Part shown: one piece after another, positions 1-11,599 of the stretch
Layout of the letters: every line of letters starts with the position of its first letter
Numbering within the stretch: position 1 is the first letter of the stretch
DNA from: Verpa conica
Lineage: Eukaryota; Ascomycota; Pezizomycetes; Pezizales; Morchellaceae
Length of the DNA stretch: 64,000 nt
Direction of reading: 5' to 3'
NCBI GenBank assembly: GCA_033030425.1
Contig: JAUFSD010000008.1
Location: 372,001-436,000 of the forward strand
Program-made: the position numbers and the translations under genes
Notes under the pieces: model-generated
What the model saw: only the letters and a program-made list of their open reading frames with translations
Database searches by the model: none
What the model was told of the DNA's origin: nothing

Positions 1-590
<590 letters not shown>

Positions 591-1734
591 ATAAGCACAA
601 AAATGTAGTTTGTGCGCAGGCCGAGGGACGTGGAGGAGGTAAATGGTTTGGGTGGGGTGTTTTTTCTTAGATTAGCGAAGAAACCGGTATGGGAGGTTGT
701 AAGGAGCGTCCTTGTATTTTTTTTCCTACTTATTCTCTTTCCTCTCGAAATATCTCAAGCATGTTCATATCTTCTGTGTAGCACGTAAAGTGGGGTTTGA
801 AGTTTCTTTCGATTGAGTTGTGTTTTATGAATGTGCAGGGGACATATGAGGGGTAAGTGGGGGATTTCCCCTAAAGTAAAAGGCAAGGAGTAGCGAATCC
901 TAGCGATGCCGCAGCCTTGCATGAAGGGCAGCTTTTGAGCGTTTCAAGCTTTTTGGGTTGGGTTGCAACAGCCATCTTGCGGTCCAGTCTTGCGGTATCG
1001 GGGGTTGCCGACTAGGTTCTGGTGGGGAGATGCATCCCATCTTCAGCAATATAGTAAGTATTCTTCATGTAGCCCCTGCAAGAGTGGGCACTCTACTCGG
1101 GGCCTGTAAGATCTAGGCGAATTGGAATCAAGTTCTTGCCTGCCCGAGTACAGCACCCTGCAGCTCCTCAAACAGCATATGCCACCCATGGAGCGAATGG
1201 AATAATTCACGGGGTATTTATATATGTGGTAGAGCAAGAAACAGAGGAGAGAAATCCAAACATTCTCATCCCACCTCACCTCATGAGATAGTAATCTATG
1301 GCGATATAGGAAGATTATCAGGGGATGAGACAAACGCCCGTGTGTTTGATAACCGCCGTTCACGGTTAGGCAAATGGTTGCTCCAGAAGCATCCAAGCCT
1401 TTTTCCCTTTCCCCCTCACCCACGCGTTTTTGCCTCTTCTTATCTGTTAAGAGCTCCAGCCTTTCCCATAGTCTCTTCGTTCTTTCCCATTTTCCATTTT
1501 CGTTCTCTCTTCTCAAAGTTTTCTGCTGTCTTTTTTCTTTCTTTCTTTCTTTACTTTCTTTGAATATCGATTTACCTTCGTGACTGACACGTCACACCTA
1601 AGTCACGTTCTCGGACCTCACCCCTAGTTCGTGATCCCGTGACTGCCCGTATCCCAAAGCACCTCACTCTTTTCATTGTGTTTCGGTATTGCGTTTCCTC
1701 TTCTCCTAAGAAACGCATGAATAATTAGCCCATA
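591..1734. other. Intergenic: LPD1 3' UTR and INP1 upstream region
   Basis: No gene is supported. The first 250 bases look like the 3' UTR of LPD1. From about 1380 the plus strand becomes strongly pyrimidine-rich (long CT tracts to about 1565), as is common just upstream of filamentous-fungal start sites, and leads into INP1. Confidence 0.6.
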
Positions 1735-3444
1735 ATGATGCAAACTCCGCCGCCCTCCCAACGGAAGTTCATGTCCGGCCCGCGACGGGTTGCGTCAGTG
1801 CCTGTTAGGCTTGGTGCTGGTCTTGAAAGGAGAGGGAGTTACTCCTCGAGTACGGAGCATTCGACACCGCCTATCCCTACTCCAGGTGGGAGTGTACAGA
1901 ACAATATTGATTTACTGTTTGCGCACTCGAGTGCAAGAATTGTGAGCTTTAGTACGGTGGCATCTGGTGGACAATTGATGCCATGGACGAACCTGACGGA
2001 GAGGACTATCGCGTCGGGTATGTTTTTTATTATTACAAATATAATTAAGTGATGACCTGTTTAAGAAAGCATCTGTAACTAACTTGTTTGCGTTCTTCTA
2101 CGGATAGGCCCTATTAGGATCTACAAGACTATTCCTCATGATATTGCGTTCTTACAATCTGGTTCAGCGCTACGGCCGGTGCTTTCGCGTAGTCAATGCT
2201 GGAATGTTGATGGGCGAGGGACTTTTTGTCTTCAGATTCGTCCAGGGAGCTTTTGGAGATTGGAAATCCTTGAGTTAGTTTTTCTCTAGGACCTAAGATT
2301 TGGTGGAAGCTGACTGTGTGTTAGGCCTGAGGATTGTCCAGCTGTGAAAGCAATCGAGTTCAGCGGCGTATTGGTCAAAATACTAGCATACGAGGTCACC
2401 ACATGTCCATTCCAAAGGACAGGGGAAAACTGCGTAAGGGAGGCAGAGGTATTAGGGGTATTGCAGCCCTCGAAAGTATGGAGACGACCAAGCAAGGTTA
2501 CTGGGTTTGTCGACTTGGGAGCGGTTGAGGAGACACCAGCCGTTGAGGAAGAGAACGTAGCCGAAGAGGATGAGGAAGTCGATGTTTTCGGTGGACTTGA
2601 GTCGACTCCAACTAAATCTACGAAAGTGGATGAAGATGCGGCTAAGACCCCTGCCGATATTGTTTCCTGGGACGATGTCTCACAAAAGGAAGAAATACGT
2701 CCGTCATCTGTTGATCCGATGATGGAGTGGAACGGCTTCATGACTCCCAAAAGCTTTAGTGTTTCTCGATCAGGCGCAGCTCCTCCTCAAATCACCGATA
2801 CCAATGCGTTTTCAACAATCAGCATACCATCACACACCTCTACACCATCCCCCAGCGCCCCCACAAGTCCCACTACCAAGTGCCATGTACTATCTCAGTC
2901 GCCTCAAGAGATTCGCATTACCAAGCACCGTAGACGCGCAACATCGCTGATGAATGTGAGGACTGAGCCAGCAAGATACACTGAATCACAAGGTTCCCCT
3001 ACTCCCTCAAATGCATCAACACCTACTCTTTGGTCTGGCTCTGACTGCCAGTCAGAAGATAACTGGTCCGAAACAGCCTCAACCCCTCCTCGCCATACCC
3101 CACAGCGCCTCTTTGATCCTATATCTACCACTACCAAACCACGACTTACACGCTCCGCATCTCAAATCATGTTATCAAAGACTGCCAACATAGCCAATAT
3201 GGTCGTTATCAAGCCATCGTCTTATATTGCAGGATTGATGTTTTCGATTGCATCCAAGATCGCTAGTAGGGCTGTAACAGGAGCAGCCTATTCACTGACT
3301 GAGAGGATGTATCCGACGGATATAGGGATTACAGGATTAGACGATGAGGGGGTAGACTATGAGTATGAGGACGATTATGGTGTTTGCTTGAAGCCCGGAC
3401 AGACTCGTGTAGGTGCATGGGATGGGGATTGGGGCGTTGAATAA
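1735..3444 (+). CDS. INP1: Inheritance of peroxisomes protein 1 (Inp1) homologue
   Basis: Three exons, 1735–2017, 2108–2273 and 2325–3444, give about 522 residues. Inp1 is a peripheral peroxisomal membrane protein that tethers peroxisomes to the mother-cell cortex so that part of the population is retained at division. Residues 50–170 match the conserved Inp1 domain: NNIDLLFAHSSARIVSF, then MPWTNLTERTIASG, GPIRIYK, then a serine-arginine-QCW block and WRLEILEPEDCPAVKAIEF. After this the protein is Ser/Thr/Pro-rich and probably disordered, with an acidic stretch around residues 210–230 and a short acidic Tyr-rich block near the C-terminus. Two ATG codons are adjacent (1735 and 1738); the first is used here. 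Splice sites preserve frame and homology, so the model is firm. Function is by family. Confidence 0.85.
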
Positions 3445-4764
3445 ACGCATAGGTCTGGTACTACTCACCCTGGAAGATAAGTGAGAAATGAGAAACGGGA
3501 ATTCTTCTTTCTACTATAAGAGGACTCTGATATCATCTTTTGGTATTTTGTTATTTCATTTGTTATTTTCATTTTCTCTGTTATATCTTAGGGGACACGC
3601 TTCTTTGCCTTTGCATATTTTCTTTTCTAGTTTTTGACCTTTTGGTTGACTTTTATTGCATTTAAGCTCTACATCTGCTACATTTTCTGCATTTTTCTGC
3701 ATTTCTGTCAGTTCACCTAGAAAGTTTGGGATCTGGCGCGGAGTTTGCCTTTTATTCATTTCATTTCATTTGCTTTGCATTTATCTCTCCTTTGTTAGGT
3801 TGCTATTCCTTTAGTATTGTTTTATCATTTCTCTTTTTGTTTCTTTTAACCGCATTTAGGACAGGGAAGAATTGCGGAGGGCTAGGGACGTTTGGGGGTG
3901 GTTGTGTGATGTAAGAAGTTTCAGTGGTTTCTGGGTTGTGTTATCTAGACCCTTAATCTTTGATCAAGGCCATTAAGGCAGCTGAGTATGTATGATAAGG
4001 TTTAAAATACCAACACATAAGCATTTAAAAAGGTGAAAGTCTAAGGTATTTACTGTGATTAAACTATACACGTTCCAATATAAAAACTGTTTTTACAAAT
4101 AAATGTAGTATGGAAACAAGTGCCGTATGTGATATTAGTGTGGTCGTAGCACCGAGTACGGCGGTACCTGCCTACTCTAGCATAAGATGTCTCTGCCAAT
4201 TGGTTCTCGCCCCTCTCTGCTTTACAATTGCGCCTCCTACTTCACCTCCGTCTTGGCTACAACCTAGCCGTTAATCACACTGGCTACTTAGGCAAATATT
4301 ACTACAAGTCTACAATTGCCTTTTAGTTATGATGTCTATCAGTCCATAAACATCTTTTCGATTCGAAGAAGTTTATAATAACCAAGAGGAGGCGTACGAT
4401 CTGACCGAATGCCTTGATGATGGCTTGAATATGGCTGCTGAAGCCTGGTATCTTTGTTTTGATTCGATAGCTAATGAATCCTGTCATGACTAAAGACGTT
4501 CTCCACATAGCAGAATTTCCCCGCTAGTAAAGCACTTATTCCTTCCTTGTGTGTGTAATAAATCATTCAAACAGACAGCCCCCCCCCATGTAGATATAAG
4601 GTGAGTTTGGCTAAGATACTTGCTCTGCTAGGAGCAAAGTCGTATAGAGACTACATGTAACTCCTGGTCTCTTTTTTTTACTACACACCTTGTGATAGAT
4701 GGAGACTGGGGAGTAGATTGCTTGCTTACTTAAGAGTTCTCACTATACATATTTGGTTACCATA
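3445..4764. other. Gene-poor AT-rich stretch
   Basis: 3445–3900 is T-rich with repeated CATTTCATTT-type words and is probably the INP1 3' UTR. From about 3920 the base composition turns AT-rich with many stop codons in all frames. I see no supported gene. Confidence 0.5.
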
Positions 4765-4894
4765 TACTTGTCTCCCAGGGAACGAACCTGAAAACAGGAG
4801 GGTCTATTTTGTATGGTGTGGCATCGTGCACAGATATTTTAACATACAAATCGTGACCCCCCTGTTTTCAGGTTCTTTCCCTGAGGGACAAGTA
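4765..4894. repeat. Hairpin inverted repeat, possible MITE
   Basis: Arms at 4765–4804 and 4855–4894 are reverse complements at 36 of 40 positions by eye, separated by a 50-base loop. The arms contain the palindromic core GAACCTGAAAACAGG. The outermost bases are TA on both sides (TA|CTTGTC...GACAAG|TA), which would fit a Tc1/mariner-type TA target duplication. It lies in an AT-rich island. A small non-autonomous DNA transposon is the likeliest reading, but no second copy exists in this window to prove it. Confidence 0.6.
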
Positions 4895-4938
4895 CTAGTC
4901 TCTTTCCCATCACATGGTTGCTTTTTCTGTACATATGG

Positions 4939-4982
4939 TGACGCAGCAAGCTGCGTATAGGTGACAGGGCACGAGACTAAAC
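4939..4982 (+). repeat. Dispersed short repeat block, copy A
   Basis: This block contains ACGCAGCAAGCTGCGT, a 7-bp palindrome around AA, followed 12 bases later by CACGAGACTAAA. A partial copy at 24378–24401 carries CGCAGCAAGCTGC joined directly to ACGAGACTAAA, that is, the same two ends with 16 bases missing. A weaker relative (GGTGACGCGGCAAGCT) is at 24612–24627. It is probably a remnant of a repetitive family shared by the two AT-rich islands. Confidence 0.45.
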
Positions 4983-5473
4983 ACATCTTAATAAGTATAT
5001 ACCGAGTGATCAGTGGTGAACCCTGTTGATTAGGTCCTAACCCCAACCTAGTCACCGACATCACCTACCATCACCATCGCTACTAGTGTTCGTCTTGGAG
5101 TGGTTTGAGGTTTTAGGGAGATTCTCTACCTCAAAGGCTGACGTTGGTGAATTAGGGCTTCAGTCCGGTAGGCTAGCCTTCGGGTGAAGAGCCCACCGAG
5201 TGATTCTAGATGATTATTGCGGGCTGACATAACATAACCTCATTGGCTTAGAGATTATACATTCGTCAGGGTTTATCATCATCTCATCCAACCCCATACT
5301 TCAATACAATTACAATCAATCACAATTTAAGCCATTCCTATAGGCAATCAGACTCCTATCCTTGATCCTTTTCATTAATAGCTGGTTTCTATTCAAAAAA
5401 GGACTACTCTCAGTGGGTTTTAAGTCCTGAAGATAACCTTCATGTAGCTCCAGGGATAATCTTTCATGGCTTA

Positions 5474-5889
5474 TTGATGACACTACTAACGGTTCGTTTC
5501 AGGGAGAATACCGTGCTAAATAGAGAATACAAAGCCTTGATGAGTTTGATTGATAGGACTGATAGCGACATCTCCATCGCCCAAATAAAAAAACATGGCG
5601 TAGGGTATTATGCGATGAGGGTCGAATTAACCCATATTTTCAAAGTAACAAAAGCCGAATTCATTACTGGTGTAACGGAGTGAATGACAACCTGGATGAG
5701 ACGTTTAATAGGCATGGTAAGAGATTGGATGCTGCTGATGAAAGGATTGTGGAAATGACTTTACGAGTTTCGAAATTTGACTGGTAGGTTGCTTTGTTCA
5801 CCTCTGTGGGAGTTGCTATATATAGTTTATATGGTGGGCTTTCTGATATATCTGTATTACCCACTCATTCTCTAACGCTTATTTCCTAG
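5474..5889 (+). pseudogene. Decayed reading frame, small coiled-coil/membrane protein of unknown family
   Basis: The frame from 5474 reads cleanly for about 69 codons (ends KAEFITGVTE) to a TGA at 5681–5683. The next frame over then continues with equally protein-like, charged helical sequence (NDNLDETFNRHGKRLDAADE, then RIVEMTLRVSKFDW) to an in-frame TAG at 5785–5787. After that stop the same frame goes on with a hydrophobic run (VALFTSVGVAIYSLYGG) that looks like a membrane segment, ending at TAG 5887. A one-base frameshift plus one nonsense codon would explain this. I do not recognise the family. Alternative readings are an unrecognised intron or chance. Confidence 0.35.
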
Positions 5890-6990
5890 ATAGCTATAAA
5901 GCGGGCAAGAGAAAATATATCGCTAAATCTAATTTTTATTGAGCTAAACTCTCTGGTCAAAGAAGTCGACGTTGTTACCATTGCTAGAGTGGGGGGGAGG
6001 TGTAGCGGTCAACGATATTCTAACTGTTGTTGAGTACATACTTATACCTTGTTTGTAGGATAAGCATAATGTGGTTGATACTATAGCTACATCCAACTCG
6101 AAAAGAAGCCTGCTCCCTGGTACTACTGGTATCGACAGGTCTCGCACTATTCTGGACGCACTCACCTCTGTTTACATCAATGGTAGTAGCCAAAGCTTAT
6201 CTTTGTCTATAACTTTTGGCCCAACAATCGTCTATATCCACCCCCACCCCAGAACGACCAGGAACCACAACAGAATATCAAAGCACACTTGGAGAGCATA
6301 TGACAGCAACCAAAAACTCCCACAGCTCTACAGAAATTCTTTCAGGGTGAGAACAGCCTTCCCGACTCTGTTGATAGCAAGGGTATATCTCTAAAATTTG
6401 CGGAGAATATTCTATGCCATCCTGTTATTAAAGGAGATATAGGAGTTTACCCATCTAGCGAGGGAAGGGAGGGGGTATAAGGAGGGATAAAGGATGACCC
6501 TTAGCCAAATTCAGCTAGATTATGTTTGAGGAATATAGTCACACCTTACTGTTCTATACGAAATCTTCTAGCACAAAGTTTTCTACTACAGTGAAATCGC
6601 CCTATAAGTGTTTGGGCTATAGGTATACTCTTACTATACCAAAATAAGTTTGCTACCCCGTATGAAATCCTCCAGATATTTGGCACCCAGCACAGAAAAG
6701 TACAGCTAAAGGTGTCTGGACCTTTACCTCAGGGCGGGTAGACCATCCCATTACAAAAATTGACCTACAGGAAGAACATGTTAGTCCATGTAGAAGGACA
6801 CTTATGATCGCAGTACTAGTGCTTGCCGGTAATCCTGGTCTACCTAGGTAGAAACCAAAAATAAAAGGATTAGTCCCGGCACACTGTTACCCGAAAAACA
6901 TTCCCCTCCTATAGTAGTTACTAAATGCACGAGTCTTTTTGGCAAACAGCAAAAGAGATACACAGTTTTAACTGTGTTACCAATTGAACG
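5890..6990. other. AT-rich stretch without supported gene
   Basis: Short open frames exist on both strands around 5944–6394, but none shows a recognisable domain or a convincing splice pattern. The tRNA gene follows immediately. Confidence 0.4.
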
Positions 6991-7063
6991 TGCTCTGACT
7001 CGGAGTTGAACCGAGGATCTCAGCATTACTAGTGCTGCGCCTTACCAACTTGGCCACCAGAGC
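6991..7063 (-). tRNA. tRNA-Thr (anticodon AGU)
   Basis: Read on the minus strand, the 73-base gene folds as a full cloverleaf. The acceptor stem is GCTCTGG with TCAGAGC (one G·T pair) and discriminator A. The D arm is GCC-AAGTTGGTAA-GGC. The anticodon stem CAGCA/TGCTG carries loop CTAGTAA, giving anticodon AGT (AGU in RNA; A34 is normally edited to inosine). The T arm is CTCGG-TTCAACT-CCGAG. There is no intron. It closely resembles other fungal tRNA-Thr(AGU) genes. It sits alone in an AT-rich island. Confidence 0.93.
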
Positions 7064-7257
7064 ATGTGTTGCTAGTTCTATTTCAAATATCATGGGCCAA
7101 TACTCAGGTGCTCTCCGGGTAATATGAGAAGCGAGCGAGTGATATTGTGTGTACTGATTAGTGTACTAGCTGGGGAATAAAACTCGCTAGCAACGGTTAA
7201 TCCTAAAGAAAAATCTTTGTGAAAACGATAACCTACTGTAAAGTTATTACATGCGCG

Positions 7258-8044
7258 CTAGCTGCTTATCAAACTCGCACATGCAATCCGGGCATTATTA
7301 TTAGAGTTATGAATCACTATAGAGTGACCTCCAATGAAGGCTACATTTCCTGGTTCTAAAGAGATAAACGCATCCCGATATATAGACGTAACACGGACTA
7401 GGCTATCAGTTTACTTTACCGGGGTAAGCGTAGGGAGAATATGACTTACCTGAGCCTTGAGGATATTGCGGAAATCTGGCATGTTTTCCGGATAGATCAC
7501 CTATTTCGCAGGCGATAGGGTTTCCTGGATCGCACGGAAGACGTGGCTCTATAGGCTATTTTTTTTATACATTTTATTAAGTACTTCTATACGGAGTGGT
7601 TTTAACGATTACTTACCTTTAATGGATCAAAATGTCCACCTGTTCCAGAACAGTTTCCATCACTAGGGACAGGATCTGTGTGGATATGGTAAGCGAAAGG
7701 ACCAAGTGAACTATCGTTAATACCAATATCAATGCTGATAGTAGCCCCAACCCCTCCTCCGCTAGATCTAAAAATGATAGTACCGCTGGCGGGACCTGCA
7801 CCACTGAATTTCGCAGTATATCTAAAATTATAGGTTTAGTCAAGAAGTAGAAATTTAAACCTAGCGGGACCAAAATTGAAAGGGGATACTACATTTTGTC
7901 CGCTAGTCTTGGAGCAAGGTCATCCTTGGCAATTATAGCTGGAGCAGCAGAAGCCGTTGCGAAAGCAAAGAACTGAATAAAGTATTTGAACAAAATTATC
8001 TTAGGTAATATAAGTACCTGTAAACGATGGAAATGAAGTTTTAT
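7258..8044 (-). pseudogene. Cu-only superoxide dismutase-like extracellular protein, probably broken
   Basis: Five exons are inferred on the minus strand: 8044–8018, 7972–7861, 7821–7617, 7555–7450 and 7355–7258. The frame carries FAYHIHTDPVPSDGNC, GGHFDP, CEIGDLSGKHA and HSIVIHNSNNNARIACASL. These are the hallmarks of fungal secreted Cu/Zn-type superoxide dismutase-like proteins (Candida SOD5 and Aspergillus SodD type), including the HxH pair, the third His and the C-terminal His of the copper site. An alanine-rich signal-peptide-like stretch (FFAFATASAAPA) precedes. Two lesions are seen. The expected start codon reads ATA at 8044–8042 with no ATG nearby in frame. The frame also breaks at the four-A run at 7894–7897: LAPRLADK runs into a stop, while NVVSPFNFGPAR continues one frame over. 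The other splice junctions are in phase. It could be a recent pseudogene or contain a sequencing error. The four copper-ligand histidines are intact. Confidence 0.7.
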
Positions 8045-8624
8045 AGACCAGAGACACCGAGTGTAAGAGAATAAACAAAATTATGCCTTTGTTAGAAGGG
8101 AGCCCTCGAGTTGGAAAATAGGACAGGAGGGCCGATAGGGAAAATACTAGAAGTGAGTAGTAATTTTCTTGTATTTATATAAATTTACTAGAAAATAGTC
8201 TGTAAATACATGTATATAGTAAGGTAGATATATCTATAGAAACCTAATAGTATGTGGTTCTCCAAAGCGAAGTTATTTAGAATTAATGAAGGGCGAAACA
8301 TTAGTACAAAAAACTACAACAACTGCAATTAAAAGTAACATTGTGCTTTGCGACTATCCTAAAACTGATGGGAACTCCTGTGACTTATCTATTAATTACT
8401 TGATAAATTGAAGCCAAACCTAACCCTGTCATAGATCTAATCTTATCTTACTACCGTCGTTTTCCCACAACCGTCACAGAAGCCCTAAATCCTAGCCCAC
8501 ACACACTCAACTTCTGCGCCCAGTCCGAAAATATCGTATTGTGAACTAATCGACGCAACAACACCCAACGAACGACCCACGATAATTCCCGATAACACCA
8601 AACACCACCGACAATAATACCACC
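8045..8624. other. Intergenic, upstream of RPL6
   Basis: AT-rich to about 8400, then more GC-balanced toward RPL6. No gene seen. Telobox-like words are listed separately. Confidence 0.5.
8415..8488 (+). promoter_or_regulatory. Telobox-like motifs upstream of RPL6
   Basis: CCTAACCCT at about 8418 and GCCCTAAA at 8482 lie about 210 and 140 bases before the RPL6 start. GCCCTAA fits the RCCCTAA consensus bound by Tbf1-type factors at ribosomal-protein genes in several ascomycetes. Binding is inference only. Confidence 0.3.
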
Positions 8625-9447
8625 ATGTCGAACAAGTCTGTGACATTCGGTTCCGGGACAAGGGATGTTCCCCCCAACAAGGCGAGCAAATGGTACCCGG
8701 CTGAGGACGAGTCGCTGCCAAAGAAGGTACGGTACTTCGATGAATCCGATATATAAAAATTACGGGCGAGGGTCAGGAAAGAGCTATAGGGGGGGGGGTT
8801 ATTCGATGGGGGCGGGGACTCCATTGAATATCTTTCTACAGCTCTTTTTCTAGTCCTAAAATTAGTTCAATTCAAGAATTATATACTGACTGTTCTCAGG
8901 TCCGCAAAGCTCCCAGACCTACTACTCTTCGTCCCTCTCTCCAGCCTGGCGCGATCCTTATTGTTCTCGCTGGTCGATTCCGTGGAAAGCGTGTCGTCTA
9001 CCTGAAGAACCTTGGAAACGGTGTTCTCCTCGTTACTGGCCCCTTCAAGATCAACGGTGTTCCCCTACGCCGCGTAAACGCCCGATTCGTCATCGCGACT
9101 TCAACTAAGGTCGACCTTGCTGGTGTCGACACAGAGAAGTTTGACGAGAAGTACTTTGCCCGTGAGAAGGAGTCTAAAAAGACCAAGGAGGAGCAGTTCT
9201 TCGAGGGTGGAAAGAAGGTCCAGGTTCGTACTCCTATTTGATATCGGGGGAATATTTCAGGAGGATTGATATTGATTGGGTATTGTGTGAATAGGGGAAG
9301 GCCTGTCCCGATGCCCGCAAGGAAGACCAGAAATCAGTCGACGGTGCTTTAGTCAAGACCATTAAGCAGACTCCTCATCTTTCCGCTTACCTCGCCTCCA
9401 ACTTTGCCCTTTCTAAGGGCGACAGACCCCATTTGATGCAGTGGTAG
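8625..9447 (+). CDS. RPL6: 60S ribosomal protein L6 (eL6)
   Basis: Three exons, 8625–8726, 8900–9223 and 9295–9447, encode about 192 residues. eL6 is a protein of the large cytoplasmic ribosomal subunit. Family features are seen in order: the N-terminal [42 protein letters not shown] with a KOW-like fold ([16 protein letters not shown]), [11 protein letters not shown], and the C-terminal ending in DRPHLMQW, close to the fungal consensus. Length is normal. The first intron (173 bp) lies early in the gene, as is common in ribosomal-protein genes. The start is the first ATG, with a favourable CACC before it. Confidence 0.95.
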
Positions 9448-10172
9448 ATGGTTTTTTGGGGGGGAATGAATTAGGTTTTCTTTAGTTTGGGAAGCATGTA
9501 CACTTTGCTCGTATGTGTGGAATGAAACAATCAAAAAAAATCAGGCTTCCGATGCATCAAAATAAAAAGGGCAAATGGGGTTCTTTCTTTTCTTTCTCTC
9601 TTGGGAAATCTGGTGGGCGGCCCGAGAGGGTTCTGTATCAAAAAATGCCAGATTAACCAAAAGTACTGTTTACTGCGATTTAATGGAGTTTGTGGGAGCA
9701 TGTTCTTTGTTTTCGCGTGTTGCAATTGAAACCTTGAAGCTTACCCTTCCATCTTTATCGCTATAGGGAGTATTATCAGCTTCCTATAGACCTTTGGGAT
9801 ATTCTACAATCCTCCGATAAGAATATGCCTTTAGAGACACCATATTCTTGTAGAGAGGATACAGGTATTCTTATAGAAAGCCGAGTGACTTATCGTGATT
9901 ACGAAAATACCGTTATTGATATCCTCCGATGACTACATACAGAATCAACACTCACTACAGATATTTTCCCAGACACTCACAATTGGTTCTTAAAATAAAT
10001 CGTAATAAACAATCTTTCTCGGCACTAGTAAGCACAGCCTTTGTTTTTTTTAGAAATTATTAACATTATAAAAGAGATGGTCTATGTATCTTAGTTCTCG
10101 CTCCAAAATAAGTTGATAGTTGATTTTGAGTTAATATAGGTTACAAGAAAGCATACCATGAAGCCACTAGAT
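9448..10172. other. Intergenic between RPL6 and the LRR-like gene
   Basis: This is the 3' flank shared by two convergent genes. It is A/T-rich with short homopolymers and no supported gene. Confidence 0.5.
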
Positions 10173-11599
10173 TTAATTACTCGGCCCTGGGCGGCCATAC
10201 ATCCCAAATTCCGCAAGAAGACTTCCCATATCCTTCTTCTTGTGATCTCGAAGAACCTTTGGTCTCTTGGTAGAAGTATTTATTTCTAGCGCCATTCTTG
10301 AAGGAGATTCAGCACTTAGGCTTTGCTTGCGTTTTGTGTCTGGCCGTTTCTTCCTTTGGAATACCATCGCTGTTCTCCTAGTAACTATCCTAGGTACGGT
10401 TTGTGGGACCTCAATATTAACCTGAAGCACAATCTTCTCTATTCCCTCTTCCCCTCTCCTAATGATTTTCCATATAGTCTCGGGATCCTCGATACTGTCA
10501 ACAAGCGCTGGATCGTTCACCCAGCCCAATTTCCGGATCTCTATTAGGTCATGAACTTTGCATTCAGTCAAATCCACGATCTCCAAGCTCTTCACCCAAC
10601 TCAAGTACTCCAAAGCTCTATCAGTAATTCCTTTATGGTTCCTCGCTACCAAAACCTTTAGCATTGTGAGCTTCCCCTGGTTGGATGCAGCCATTGACCA
10701 AGACCTGATTATACCATCATCTATGTCAAAGTCTTGGTGATGGCGCGATATATTAAGAACTATAAGGTTTGGAATTTGAGGTAGCTCGAGGAGGTCGTAG
10801 CGGGTGTAGCCAGATGAACGTTGTAAGTCGAGATGCACGAGCCATCGGAAGGATGGTGATGAAACCGAGGTGATGAGGGAGCTTATAGGAACAGCTCGGT
10901 TCAAAAGTACCTTCTTATAGCGCTTTCGTCTTTCGTTATCATCAGAGCAACTATTGAAATCAGGCTCATCCTATAGTTTTTGTTTAGTTCAACCTTTATC
11001 AATTCAAAGATACAATAGGGAGTAAATACACCATAGACCGAAGCAAACATCGACCATGCTCGAAAATTATCCTGTCCTCTATATATATAAAAAACCAGGT
11101 TAATACTACATCCATAGGTTGCAGAAACTACGACTGGAATCAAGAAGCTTTACGAATATAATGCGTCTTCCCAAACGCGCTTCATAATAGGCCACGGAAC
11201 AGCCTCTAATGCCTCAACACTCAAATCTTTCAAGTTCTGGTTTAAAAACCGCCTCACCATGTCAGCGAGTGAAGGAGGCCCGTCCTTCTTGTGCCTAAGA
11301 GGATCTCCATAATGTGTAACAGAGGTTAACAATCTCCTATGCTTCACTAAAGTCCAATCCGGCGAGATCCTAAAGATTGTTTCAGAAAAGGGGTTCCCAT
11401 TTTCGTCAAGCCTTGAGTTTCCAAGGAAGTTACTGTATCCAGCGAGGATGGGGTCATGGGGTTGACGATGATTTATCTTCTTGGGCGGCATTTCTCCGAG
11501 GGTTGTTACAAGGTTATAAGGTTGGAAGACGGGACACGCGTTGGCATTAAGCTCGCGTAGGTTATCACCACGCGTTTTATTAGCGCCATAAAGATTCAT
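10173..11599 (-). CDS. Leucine-rich-repeat-like protein of unknown function
   Basis: Three exons on the minus strand, 11599–11154, 11078–11030 and 10970–10173, give about 430 residues. The two introns (75 and 59 bp) keep phase; the second uses a GTATTT donor and is the less certain. The middle has LRR-like segments: FRWLVHLDLQRSSG, LPQIPNLIVLNISRH, LTMLKVLVARNHKGITDRAL and WVKSLEIVDLTECKVHDL. The N-terminal third (SLADMVRRFLNQNLKDLS, VPWPIMKRVWEDAL) looks like the helical region of fungal proteins in which an LRR domain follows an F-box-like segment, but I see no clear F-box. The C-terminal 80 residues are basic (KRKQS, STKRPKVLRDHKKKD) and may be nuclear-localising. I cannot name a function. 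Confidence 0.72.
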
